From Ophiocordyceps camponoti-saundersi (nom. inval.) (lineage: Eukaryota > Ascomycota > Sordariomycetes > Hypocreales > Ophiocordycipitaceae), in the NCBI GenBank assembly GCA_003339415.1, contig PDHQ01000011.1:248001-312000 (forward strand): 64,000 nt of DNA. Direction: 5' to 3'. This document shows, piece after piece, positions 22,101 to 33,825 of this stretch (positions are counted from its first letter, which is position 1; each line of letters starts with the position of its first letter). A model generated the notes under the pieces. The model saw only the letters and a program-made list of their open reading frames with translations, was not told where the DNA came from and did no database searches. The position numbers were made by a program, and so were the translations under genes.

Positions 22101-25100
22101 TAAATATATAATACTTAAAACTTAAATACTTAAGTTTATAAGTTTTTAATTATATTAATAATAATTACGATAAAATATAAATATAATTAATTAAAAAAGA
22201 TAATATACTAATTAATAAATATAAAAGTTACGCTATAATAAAGATAAAGTAATAAATTAGTAAGATTCTAAAAAAAAAGCTAAAGATACTAAGTAAAACG
22301 CTTATAATTAACTTTTATAATTTTAAAAAGAACTCTATAAGCTATTCTTCGGTAATATTAATTATTAATAAAAATATAAGGTTTATATAAGATTTTTACC
22401 TAATTAACCGAATATAATATATAATTCTTAGAACGCTAAAAATAATATTCTAATATTTTATATATTAATATAAGTTCTATATTCGAGTAATAAAGATAGA
22501 TAATAAGATTAGAAACTAACTAAATATTTTAAAGTTTTTAAAAGGTAAGAATATTTATATAGATTTCTCTATACCTTATATATAAGAGTAAAACGGTAAG
22601 GTAAAACGCGTTAAGGGTATCCTAAAAATAAAAATAAGGGCGATAAGAGGATAATTATTAATAGCTTTTTAGCGGGAAATCTTTAAGTCTACTATTTACT
22701 TATATAATAGGACTTTAAGGATTTTAAATAAATAGAAAACCCTATATAAGGGTATTTTCCGGAAAAAGCCTTATTTAGCTTACTTTTATATATATAGTTA
22801 TAAGGCGTATATAATAATTACGGACGTAAAGCTTAAATAAAACTATCTAAGAAAACTTAATTTAAAGGCTTAGATTAGATTTTTAATCGGTTATAAGTTA
22901 AGTTATATTTATTAGATATAGCTACCTAACGAAAATAAGATTATATTTACCTAAGATATTTTATTTAATAAATACGAAATATTTTATAGGATTTTTAACT
23001 TCCTTAAAAATAGTTTAAAGGAGATAAACCTAAAGTATATTATAGAAGTATTATAATAAAACGCTAATAATTAAAATATAATAGATATTATACTAATCGA
23101 AGAACTATTTAACGAAGATATTCGAAAAAGATAAATAATTAATCTTAATTAAATTATATATCCTAAACTTATTAATAAACTAATAAAAGTCTAATAGAAT
23201 AAGTTTAGTAAAGATATATTAGTAAATAATATACTTATTAAAAGTAATATAGAAAATTTAGCTAAGGGATAAAAATCTTAAGAAACTAATATAATTTATC
23301 TAACGCTACTAGGGATATTACCTACTAGCTTATTTACTATAATAATAATAAAATATAGAAAACTAAGGTATATTCTAATAAAAACGCTTAGAAAAAATAG
23401 CTTAAAGAAGGTTAGATATATTTTACTTTTAGAAGAAAGAAACGAATTTATAAGAAAACTAAGCGGGATTACCGCTACTAAAGCGAATTCTAGGGAGAAA
23501 GAAAAAAAGATAATATTCTACGTAGCTTTCTATATAAAACTCCTCGGAGGACTAATTAGTAGAGAACTAATATATAGAAAAATACTTAATAAAGTAAATT
23601 TACTCTAATTAATTAACTCACGGAGTCTTTCTTAGGGAATTTTACCTAACGCCTTAAATAATTACGTATAAATATTTTAGCACTTATTAAGGGAGCTATT
23701 TAAAAATACGGAATATAATTATCTCCGTAACTATAATATAGAATATATAAACTTATAGTTAGAAATTCCTTCTAAGAAAATAATAGCGAAGATTATTAGC
23801 TATCGATAAGTATACGTATATAAATTTAATTAAGATAATAAGCTAATAATATATAAAGCTAAAATAATTACTTATAAAGATTAATAACTTATAACGGAGG
23901 TAAAGATATATACTATAATATTAGTAATAAGAAGCTTTTAAATATTTATAGCTATTATAGCTAAGTTTAACTTAAAACTTACCTAATATAACGTAATTAA
24001 CGTATTTATTAATATACCGTTAAATAAAGATATCTTTATATAAATACTATAAGGGTATATAAAGCGAGGAATTATCCTTAAGTTAAAACGCGCGTTATAT
24101 AGCTTATAAAAATCTCCGCTTTTTTAATAGCGGTATTTTATAGTAATATTAAAGAAAATAAAGTTTAAGATACTTCTAAGCGAACCTTATTATATAATAA
24201 AAGAAGGCGTTATTATATTCTTTTATATTAATAATATAATTTTCGGGAACTTTAAGAATTATATAGATAAGTTATAATAACTATAAATAGAACTTTAGTA
24301 ATATTATATCCTAACCGGTAAATATTTAATTCGATAATTTATTAAATTTTAAATTATCTATAATAGAACTTAGTAGAAAATCTAGCTATCTTAAAAAGCC
24401 TATATTAAGAAAATTACGAAGCTTGCTAATATTAAGAGATCTTATTAAATACTAATAAGTTCTATACTCCCTAAGCTAAACCTTAAGGAAATAACGCCCT
24501 AAGCGATAAATAAATATAAGAAAAAAGTAAGCTTTATTATATTTACTATAATAATAATAAAATTAAATATTATATTTACGGTAGTACGCTTTACTAAGTA
24601 TAATTATAACCTAAGCGCGGATTATTATTAAGCGATTAATAAGGTACTATATTACTTTAAGGTAACGAAAAATTTAAGCCTTTTTTTCGAGGGTGCCGAT
24701 ACTTTTAAAATAGCTAGTAACGCTTTTTTCGCAAATAATAAGGACTATAAGAATTCTTAAGTATATATAATTAAACTATTTAGCGGTATAATCGCTTAAA
24801 GTACTAATAAGTAAAAGACTATTATAACCTTTATAATAAAGGCTAAACTACTAGCTTTTTTATAAATAATAAAGGAATCTTTTTTTATAAGTAAGTTACT
24901 TAAAAAATTAATTATTAAATTAAATAATCTATTTATAATAATTTACTATAATAATATATAAATAGTTAGGATAGTTATAAAAAAGCTATTTAAATTTTAT
25001 ATTAAACTAAAATATATAAATATTTATAATTATTAGCTTTAATAAGAAATTTTAGTAAAGATAATTAAGGTTAAGTATACTCCGATAAACGTAATAATTA

Positions 25101-25195
25101 TAGATAAGTTAACTAAACCTTTTTAAAATATATTATTTAAATCCTTAATTATAAAGTTAGGTTTTAAAAATATATATAAGTACCTTAATAAGTAA
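22101..25195 (+). pseudogene. RIP-inactivated Copia pol (integrase, reverse transcriptase, RNase H)
   Basis: Six landmarks lie in the same forward frame. At 22109-22135 the codons fit a GAG-pre-integrase WHLKLGHLS box after allowing transitions. At 22301-22480 lies the integrase core, with the expected Asp read as Asn and an ETDNE-like block read as KIDNK; EQNG is read at about 22574-22590. The reverse transcriptase start near 23987 reads NVINVFIN where DVxNAFLN is expected. The catalytic box at 24224-24235 reads YINN for YVDD. RNase H begins near 24692 (GADTFKIASNAFFANNKD) and its KLKxxxIxxxxLxQE block is at 25001-25051. Catalytic Asp codons are GAT/GAC changed to AAT/AAC and many Gln/Trp codons are stops, so the gene is inactive. 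No frameshift is needed across 3 kb, which shows that point mutation rather than deletion destroyed it. Confidence 0.85.
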
Positions 25196-25459
25196 GATAA
25201 GGACCTCTTATAAATAATTAAACGGGATTTATAATAGTAAATATAAGACCTATTTATTTTATTAGAATAATTCTTTCGAATATAAATAATATAAAAATTT
25301 AAAAATAATAAAAACTAATTAAATAATATACCTAAAACTAAATATAAAAACTTCTAAGATATTATTAATTAAGATATAAATAGGCGATTTATAAAAATAT
25401 CTATAAGGAAAATATATAGAGAAAAAATAAGTATAATATTAATTTTTCTTCGATTTTTT

Positions 25460-25935
25460 TAAAGCTAAACTTACCCTTATAAAAGGAAAACGCTTCCGCT
25501 TAGTTTTCGATAAAGTTAAGGGCTAAGTTACCGCTAAAGCGGGATTTTTCTTTAGCGTAGATATTAATTTTTTCGCTAACTTATTTACTATTTCTCTAGC
25601 CTTAATAGCGGCTATCGCGGTAAACTCCGCCTTAATAATAATAAACTTTACCTTTATATAAGCTTTAAGGGCTAAAAAACGCTTATTAAAATAAATAAAA
25701 TATTTAATTATAGCTTATAAGCTTATATCGGAAACTATATTAAAATTAGTATTACTATTATTATCGTTAGCGCTAAGCTTTATAACTTTATCCTTAGACT
25801 TATCTTTTATTATTATTATATTATTACTATTACCTTTTATATTTTCGTCGCTTAAGGCGCGGCCCTCCTTTAAAATATCGCCGGAGAAGATAATATCGAT
25901 AGCGTTACTATAAAAAGATTAATATAGCTTAGTAA
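25460..25935 (-). pseudogene. Possible antisense open frame between pol and 3' LTR
   Basis: On the minus strand a frame of about 155 codons is open except for three TAA/TAG codons of the type RIP makes from Gln codons. It reads as a charged protein with EGRALSDEN, a Lys/Asp-rich linker, FNKRFLALKAY and a KTKRKRF basic patch. I recognise no family. Extra ORFs, some antisense, are known downstream of pol in some LTR elements, but AT-rich DNA can give open frames by chance. Confidence 0.3.
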
Positions 25936-26874
25936 AAAATATATAGAGAATATAACTTACGCTTATAAGAATTTAATATTAACTAGATAATATAAATATT
26001 TTATATTAATTATTATAAACTTAAAAAGGCTTTAAAATTTATCTATATTTTCCTTATTTTTATCTTATTACGCCTTATCTTATTAAGTTATAATATTAAT
26101 TAAAATAAATAAAGCTAGTTTATATTTACGTAACTTATTTATATAAATAGCGTATAAAATTATACGCGTTAAATTAGCTTAAAAATAATAAGTAATATAT
26201 TTTTTAAAATATAAAATATATAGCTAATTATATATAATACCTAAAGCTATAATAAGCTATTAAGATTTTTATTATAAAATTATTAATTTTAAATATAAAA
26301 GCGCGGATTATAAAATAAAATATATTAGCGTAATATTATAATTATATATAAGCGTAAGAAAAGCGTTAAAAACTTTAAAAGAAAAAGTTAGATTAGGCGG
26401 CGCGGGCGTAAAAATATTAATATTACTTACCGGCCCCTCTTTACCTTTTACTTTTTACTTAGCTATAGCCCCCTCTAAGGCGTACGAGCTAATAGCGCTT
26501 TTAGCGGGTATATTTATTAATAAGATAGGATTAAGGTAATCGCTAATATTAGCGGCGGCGTTTATTTCCTCTATTATCGTAAGAACTTACTTAGTAAATA
26601 TATTAATATTAAAAGATATATTATTTATAAAGATTAAATAATAATATAAGTTAGTAATAATATAATAGAAAAAGGTACCTTTTTTAAAAGCTAGGACTTA
26701 TAGTTAAAAAAGTTAATAAGCTTAAAAGAAGAAAAGAAAAAAAAGAAAAAAGGCTTTAAAAAGGGGGGAGAGGTTAAATTTATACCTAAAAGGTATTTTA
26801 GGTATCTAGCTTTTAAAAGCTTAAAAAAGATACGTATTTTTTCTAGCTAATTTTACTAAGAAGAATAATAGTAA

Positions 26875-27361
26875 AGTTAATAATAATAATAATAATAATT
26901 AACTCCGCGTTAAAAAACTTATAATAATTTTACTTATAAAATCCTCCTTTTTTTTTCTTATAAGTTCCTTAATATTAGCGCTAGAAAACTTATAAGGGTA
27001 TATTAAAAAAAAAGAACTTACTTAGCTTTATATAATTATAAATAATTATAAAATTTAGAAGGAAAACTTTACTACCTTAATATAATTATTTAGATTCCTT
27101 AGTAATAATAAAATAATCTTACTTAATATATTACTAGCTTAGAAATTAGCCTTTTTATTATTAAGAGCTTTCCCTCTAAAATCCGCTATTTCTTATATAT
27201 ATAAGGAAAACCTCCGAGCCTAAGGGTTAGAGGCTAAGCTCTTTAGTTTATATATATATATACCTACCTTCTTACTTTTATATATATAAATTAATTACTT
27301 CGCTTACTCTTTATTCTACGTAATTTTCCGATTCCGGCAGAATCTCTCTGAGACTCTGATA
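26875..27361 (+). repeat. 3' LTR of the Copia element
   Basis: This matches the 5' LTR, including TAATTATTTAGATTCC, TTATTAAGAGCTTTCCCTCT and TATATATAAGGAAAACCTC. It is about 50 bp longer because of an AT-rich insertion or divergence near 26900-26985. Its inner part is RIP-mutated, while the last ~50 bp (GGCAGAATCTCTCTGAGACT) is close to the unmutated state. A purine tract at about 26730-26773 may be a displaced polypurine tract. Confidence 0.75.
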
Positions 27362-27954
27362 AAAGGCTGTCGCCACTTTGTGTTCAGGATATAGGGTAAG
27401 TAAATATATGTATGACGATTTATATCTGCGTTGCTTACGATCTCAGGGGCAAGAGGCGGTCATGATTCAGGTGAACGATTGTGCCTTGTCTTAGCTTATA
27501 TGCTTTCGTAATGGGAAACTGCAGTGAGTAGCGTATTGAATTCATGAGTTGTGAGCTCTCCTGAGAGGTGGGAGGGTGCGAACGGATCCTCTCGTTGAGA
27601 ACTATACTGGCGGTACGCTTCAGCGACGGTAAAGATATAAGCAAGTGAGAGTCTGAGAACAAACAGCTGATGACTACCTGCTAGTTATCCGTATCTACCT
27701 AGATTCACTGTGTTGATTAAACCGGGTTGTCTGCTGTTTGGAATACGCGGCAAGAAAAGAAGACAGTTCAAGTCACAGCACGAGAACAAAAGCTGATGCA
27801 AAATCTGTCTGTATTGAACAAAGCCCATTAACGTCCTTCTTAAATGCAGGATGCACGAATAAACAGGGAGAGTGCTATGTCACTATCTGTAGCCATTTTT
27901 TCCTCTTCATGTCGATAATGATAGGTATTGGCCGCACGGGTATAATGCGTCCAT
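27362..27954. other. Unique DNA between retrotransposon and hydrophobin gene
   Basis: Base composition returns abruptly to normal after 27361. This is the 3' flank of the hydrophobin gene (minus strand). No coding sequence is supported. Confidence 0.6.
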
Positions 27955-28991
27955 CTACAGAGCAGGAGGGCTGCAGATGAGAGCAGCGAGACCGCCCTGT
28001 TTGGAGACAAGATTAGCTTTTTGACCGATCACCTTTATCGAATCGTTCGGCGAAGAGAAACTCACGATCGGGAGAGCGCAGCAGCGAGCCTCCTTGCCCT
28101 TTGCTGAGCAGTACGCTTTGAATGCCTTGGGGTTGGCGAGCTCCTTCGTAGCTGCGGAGAAGTTAGCTGGGTGGTCTGTCGGTGGACAGCGGGACTGAAG
28201 CGTCACTTACGGGCTTCGCAGCTGACATCCGCAAGGCCGGTAACGTCGAGGCTGCAGCACTGAGGTTGAGAGCCAGCGAGGCCAAGAAGTCCACCACCGG
28301 CTGCGCAAAGGGGAGCCTTCGGGCCGTCGTCGCTGCTGTCCTTGTCTTTGTCACCTTTGCTACCGGAATTGTCCTTATCCTTGTTATCGTTCTTGTTGGA
28401 ATCGTCCTTGTTTCCGTTGCCGTTGTTGTTGTTGTTGCCGCTGCCCATGCCGTATCCATTGTTTCCGTTGTTGCTGTTGCCATTGTAGCTATTGTAGCCA
28501 TTGCTGCTACCGCTGCCACTGTTTCCGAAGCCGGGACCGTATCCGTTGCCGTTGCCGTTGTTGTTGTTGCCGAAGCCATTGCCAGAGCCGCCGTTGTAGT
28601 TATCGACGTTGTAGTTGCTGCCCTTGTTTCCGAATCCGCCATTGTCGTAGCCATCATTGCCATTGCTACCACGATGGCCATTTCCGAAATTGCCATTGCC
28701 ATATCCTCCGTTGCCCCCGTTGCCGCCATTGCCACCATTACCACCATTACCACCATTGCCGCCGAATCCACCGTTGCCACCCTTGCCGCCGTTGCCGCCG
28801 TTGCCACCGTTCCCGCCGTGGAAACGGTCGCTTCCGCCGTTGGGCAAGGCGTAATCACCGCTCGAAGATTGACCGTGGTGGCTATCTTCTTGGGTGGAAA
28901 GCGAGTTATCAGAAGGCACGTTGTAGCCTGCGTTGTGAGGAGCAGCCAGGGCCGTAGCCAGGAGAAGGTAGGTGGGGGCGAGGAACTTCAT
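27955..28991 (-). CDS. Class II hydrophobin with long Gly/Asn-rich N-terminal spacer, 3 exons
   Basis: Minus-strand exons are 28991-28211, 28151-28066 and 27996-27955, giving 302 residues. Residues 1-17 are a signal peptide (MKFLAPTYLLLATALAA). Residues about 60-215 are low-complexity Gly/Asn with GGNGGNGG, NNNGNGNGYG and SNNGNNGYG units, followed by a Lys/Asp/Ser linker. The last 85 residues form the hydrophobin domain: one Cys, QCC, VSC, AYC, RCC and a final LIC, eight Cys in class II order. Spacings are 15, 11, 17, 8 and 11 residues between successive Cys or Cys-Cys positions; the first loop is longer than the usual 9. The second and third exons, required for Cys5-8, have good GTAAGT/GTGAGT donors. 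Hydrophobins are secreted and self-assemble at air-water or wall surfaces. The spacer is unusual for class II, and its role (wall tethering, adhesion) is unknown. Confidence 0.85.
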
Positions 28992-31900
28992 GGTGAATGA
29001 GGAATTAGAGGGGGGTATTAAAGGGAAATTAAAAGAGGTAGTTGATTAAAGAAGTGAGAAGAGGATGATTGTGTTTGTACTGGTTGAGTGATGAGGAAAA
29101 CGATTTGATGGGGGAACGGAGATGGCTCTTATATAGCAGTTTGAAGCTCGCCTTCGTGTACTGAGTAGGAAGATCCATGAGAATAGACTCGCCGTGCATG
29201 CTTGGAAGAGATTGTTGAATGAGACAATTGACCGTGTCTCGATATTCATCGAGGGTGTCTAAAGGTCGTCGATGAAGAGAATAGACCATCACCGGGCTGC
29301 TAAAGGTTACCATTATTGAGAGGGCATTTCCTGCCGTCACCCTCCTAGGTGAGTAGAGCTGAAGTGACATGTCTCAGTGAAGACTCGTTAATGATGGAAG
29401 GTTTCTCATCTGTCCAGGTTTGCTTTTCGCCATCCATGCATCAACTAGTTCTGTTCCTAGCGGTTCACAAAGATTGACCGCAGGGTGCGCCACGCCCTCG
29501 TGTCTGATCTGGTTCGGCCGAACTCGCTTCCCTTTGATCTGCTAAGTTACCTCAACATGCTTCCCGCCCAATTTCCTCCCTTGCAGAGGGCAATTCGTTG
29601 TGTGCTTTCAGCTACTCCTGGAATGTCGGGGTCGCCTACTCGCTGGTAGTTGATGTTGAAAGCCATCCAGTCTTTGGTGATAGCATGGGATGGCAAGGGA
29701 TAGCGTTGACATATGGAGAAGTAAACTACTGCCAGCTACGTATCCTTTGCGAGGCAGTCACTGGTGCCAAGGCATACATTGGATTGATGTCATACTTGGC
29801 GTTCAACTACGTCGAGAAACCATGAAATGACAAGAGGGAGCGAGCGCACGGTAGTTGTGACGACTTGGAAAGACCGTGCCATTGTTTGTGATGCAGCACA
29901 GAGCCCTGCGGGCAAGACCAAGTGACAGTCGCTGAATGTTGTACAAGGATTGGTGCCTCGCCGGTGAAGACAACCATAAAATTTGTCTCTCAACTCGAAT
30001 CTTCCTACCAGGTGGAAACGGCCACTAATGCATGTGAGAGATGGGAAAGTCGGCTAAAGAAGACACACGTGCAGACAACCGTCATCGCTGTAGACGATCG
30101 ATCTATGTGCTCAAAAGGGTTTGTTTTACATATAATGCTGGAGAAGCCCGCTTGATGACTCTTGGACATTGAAACAGTGAAGACTGACGATCCGTGGAGC
30201 ACATGTAACAAACCCCTCTCCCTTGAGCACAAGGGAGCGTATAATCCCTGCATCATCTGTTCCCGGATCTCCCTCTACCCACGGTTAAGGAGGGGTTACA
30301 CAGCTAATTTTAAGACGGCACAAAGGAGAGCCATATATCCGGGCAATACGTGTATTGTCCCTGCGCTTCACATGGGCTGTGACTGTGAGCCATGAGGACT
30401 GAGACGCGAAATATCGGCACGTTAGAGTACCATGTGCATATGCTTTGGTATCTTTGGATCTTCCAGGTAACCTACCTATGTGCACCATCCGTCAAGGGCT
30501 GTCACGGACTGCCTGCCGTACTCACCCCTACCTGGGAGCGTTGAAGCAGCCATTATGGAGTACTTTTCAGCTTGTATGTATGAGACTTTCAAGCTGCTAC
30601 GTTGTAACAAGTGACGGCAAGTCGACTATTCTGGCAGCCATGTAACAGCATATTCTTGAGCTGTAGTAGTCTGGTCTTGGAAACCACCACATGTAAATGG
30701 TATACGGGTTGATATCGTTTCTCTTCTCCTTGGCAGTCAGAATGCCTTGGACAGCCAGGTTTAAACGTCTTCAGACTTACATATATACCTTGTGCGTCTC
30801 TTCCACGGATCCCCGGAATAATCATGGAATCATGGTGTATTATATCCAAGTCATGAGTCAGAATTCGGTCTTTGTTTGCTCGCACGATGCTTGTCAACTT
30901 CCCGTGACAGCGATAATTGGAGGGATCCAGGGAATAGCTGACGATCTTATTCACTCATAGACTCATAGTGCAATATGTACGTAACATCTTAAACAAACAC
31001 CTTAACCAACACTGACGTTAGCCTGGAAACTAGGGAGGTTAATGAAATTAGGTATTGCAAGAGGCTCTCTAGGGTAGGGTTATCTCCTAGAGTGTCGTTG
31101 ATCGTCTAGACAGACACGTAGGAGAGCTATGAGATCTGCCAATAAGACTTACGGCTCGAAGATCATTACGAAGTCGTCATCAGATATGCTGAGATACTCT
31201 TTACGGCTCACTCGGGTACAATGGCATGGGTTCTCGGGAAGGCTATGCACGCAAGAAAAATGCGATCAATGCGATGATGTCGACGTTGGGCAACTCCTGA
31301 GCAACTATCCGTATTATGTACGACTATCCGTACATGTATCCGTAAGATAGATATCTTTCTTAGAGGCGGCATTTACTTTTCGGCCATCTTATTACTCCAG
31401 GGGCTGCTCTCACACGCATACATATACATACACACATTTGCACTCGGCTCTTAATACGCGATGGGAAGTTCAAGGCGGGCGCCCTCTCAGCAGCAGCAGT
31501 CAACTCATGTTTCTATGTATGTAGAGTCTGAAAGCAATGGCTTCATCATCGCTCCATTTCCGCTATTCCTTAGCCTCAGCTTAGATCTCCGCATATGCTA
31601 TGGCACTGCCGGCTCATCATGACCCATGAGCGTAGCATTATACTACTATGTTGTGCTACGTCCACTGTCGAAAGGCATAAGACAAGTTCTCCAAGCATCA
31701 ATGCCATTTCGAGGGTAAGCTTCATCGTTCCTCCTTTCATCATCCGTATACATAGATGTGCAACTACCTACGTATGCATGTCCCGAGGGACGGCGAAGCA
31801 GCGTCTAGCACTGTTAGGCTGTTTCACAACTTGCCTTCCCCGGCCGAGTGATTCTCTAGCGCCATGAGCTGTAGAGACAACGATGATCAGACAATTCGAC

Positions 31901-32763
31901 TAGTAGCAGTAGCCATTTTGTAAATGTACCCGGCAATTGCGACTCGATAGTCGCCGTGTGAGCGACATGATGAGGTGAATCTATCCCTTCCCTTCATATA
32001 TAACCAAAGGGGCTCTCAACCGAGAATCATACATGTTAAGAATTACCCTTTTTTTTCCCTCCCCCCCATATTGGAACTGCAGTCCCATCCCTTCGGTAAG
32101 TCCCTGACTTGATAGACCCATTCGACCTTATACATAGATGTCTAGACATAGGCAATCGCCCACGTGACCCATTGCTTCGCTGCCTTGATTAGAGGCCATC
32201 GCATAGTCTCTGACTTCATGGCTGTGTAATAGCAATGCATCGTAATCCTCGGCAGATAAGTCCTAAACGCGATAAAGTTGAAGGACCAACTCCTAACGCC
32301 ATTCGGACGTGATACTTGGCGTCGACGAACCGGGCCACCCTGACGTTGCGTTCTCATCTGAGAGTAGAATCGTACGTCTCTCCTGAAACCGTTCTTACGT
32401 GCGCCTGTAACTCACACAAAACCTGCTGAAAGCCCAAAAAGGGCAACATGTGGATAATGCTTCTGTCACCCAACTGCCCCCTTTCGTCCTCGGGAGGCTC
32501 CTTGCCCGGGTTTTTGTCTCGAATAGGACCTTTTCATCATGTTTTGCTACCATTATACTGCATCGCTTATTCAAGAGAGTCGAAGGAGGATACGACCCCC
32601 GGCCAAGAATAAGAACAAGAGATGGCGCTCCCCCACTGGATACTGCATCTCAAGTCACATACACTCCAAGACAGTCCCTGTCCTTCACATAAGACTTCGG
32701 TGTTCATCCGATTGACATTCGTTCTCGTCGATTCAGTTACGTTTTAACAAAGACAAAAAAAAA
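28992..32763. other. Long gene-poor intergenic region
   Basis: Apart from the hydrophobin promoter at its left end, I see no believable gene in 3.7 kb. The frames present are short and lack domains and signal peptides. A T/C-rich tract (about 32047-32068) and scattered TACATA motifs occur. It may be decayed sequence or hold non-coding RNA, but nothing in it shows this. Confidence 0.5.
29126..29138 (-). promoter_or_regulatory. TATA box upstream of the hydrophobin gene
   Basis: On the minus strand the sequence reads CTGCTATATAAGAGCC, a near-perfect TATA element about 140 bp upstream of the hydrophobin start codon. Strong TATA boxes are common in highly expressed fungal surface-protein genes. 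Confidence 0.5.
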
Positions 32764-33825
32764 ATGCGTTCCTACCTTCTTTTGAGCGTTCTGCTCCACG
32801 TGGCGCTGGCAGCCAACTCCGGGGGTAATTCGACTACGGGATGCCCGTCAAGAGGCGGCAACTCCGGCGGTCGCAGCGGCGGCAACTCCAGAGGCGGAGC
32901 CGGCAACTCCAGAGGCGGAGATGACAACTCCGGAGGTCGAGGGGCCAATCCCGGAGCTAAACCCGGAGACAACACCGGGGCCGGATCGACACAACCATTT
33001 GGCAAAGTCATCACGAGTTGCACGACACCCAACTCTTTTGCTCTCTCCTTCGACGACGGCCCGTTCAACTTCACCAACAAGCTTCTCGATACTTTGAAAG
33101 AAGCCAATATGAAGGGAACATTCTTCGTCAACGGTGACAACTTTAGCAAATTGTCAGAGAGAGGGCCGGAGGTGATGCGGATAATCAGTGAAGGTCACCA
33201 ACTTGGTTCTCACACGTTAGTCTCTAACACTGAGATGCGACAGGTTGCTGACAACATGACAGATTTCGACACCCGGATCTGTCGACCATCAGCGAAGACG
33301 AAGTGAGGTCAGAAATGACGCTCAACGACGCCGAAATCAAGAAGATCATCGGCAAGACGCCGACTTACATGCGGCCGCCGTTCTTCAGTGCCAATGATCA
33401 GGTTATGAAAGTCCTGGGAGACATGCAGTATCACATCATCAACGCCGATATCGACACCAAAGACTTTGAGAACACCACGCCTGAAACCAACGATCAGTCG
33501 TTCGAGATATACAAGCAGATGTTCAGCCAGGGCGGAACCATTTCTCTCATGCACGACGTTCACAACACCACGGTCAATCAGCTGATTCCCAATGTTATCC
33601 CTTTTCTGCAACAGAGCGGCAAGAAATGTAAGTTCCTTCAGTCCGCCGTTCGACGACCCGAAGCGACGGATAAAGCTGACCTGAGACGAAGCAATGACGG
33701 TCGGAGAATGTCTCGGAGACCCGCAAGAGAACTGGTATCGAGATGATACCATCAACGGAAAGGTCATCGAGGGTCCTACCCGCAGGTCTTTGGGTAACAA
33801 GGTCTGCGGCTGTGGAGCGCACTGA
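32764..33825 (+). CDS. Secreted polysaccharide (chitin) deacetylase, CE4 family, 3 exons
   Basis: Exons are 32764-33215, 33263-33627 and 33692-33825, giving 316 residues. Residues 1-17 are a signal peptide, followed by a Gly/Ser/Asn-rich leader (about 20-75) with repeated GGNS and RGG units. The NodB/CE4 domain then shows motif 1 SFDDGP (general base and metal Asp), motif 2 GSHTFRHPDL with the two metal His (completed only by splicing a 47-nt intron), motif 3 MRPPFF, motif 4 around NADIDTKDF, where a Trp is usual, and motif 5 LMHDVHN. The last exon adds TVGECLGDPQENWYR and a GNKVCGCGAH end. The enzyme removes acetyl groups from chitin, making chitosan in the wall or protecting it from chitinases. 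There is no visible carbohydrate-binding module, and the Gly-rich leader echoes the neighbouring hydrophobin spacer. Confidence 0.88.

Larger units (their letters stand above)
19834..27361 (+). mobile_element. RIP-mutated Ty1/Copia LTR retrotransposon
   Basis: A 7.5 kb AT-rich block is bounded by two direct, diverged LTRs. Between about 19960 and 27200 almost every CpA/TpG has become TpA; by eye I found only a handful of CA or TG dinucleotides and no ATG, while CpG survives. This is the signature of fungal RIP. One forward frame still shows GAG-pre-integrase, integrase, reverse transcriptase and RNase H in that order, which defines Ty1/Copia. Flanking 5-mers are TAAGG (19829-19833) and AAAGG (27362-27366), an imperfect candidate target duplication. 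The element is dead as a protein-coding unit. Confidence 0.9.

Noticed and set aside
28182..29000. 272-codon Val/Ala-rich frame on the plus strand over the hydrophobin
   Set aside because: It is the complement of Gly/Asn codons of the hydrophobin spacer, which the eight-Cys domain and signal peptide show to be the real gene.
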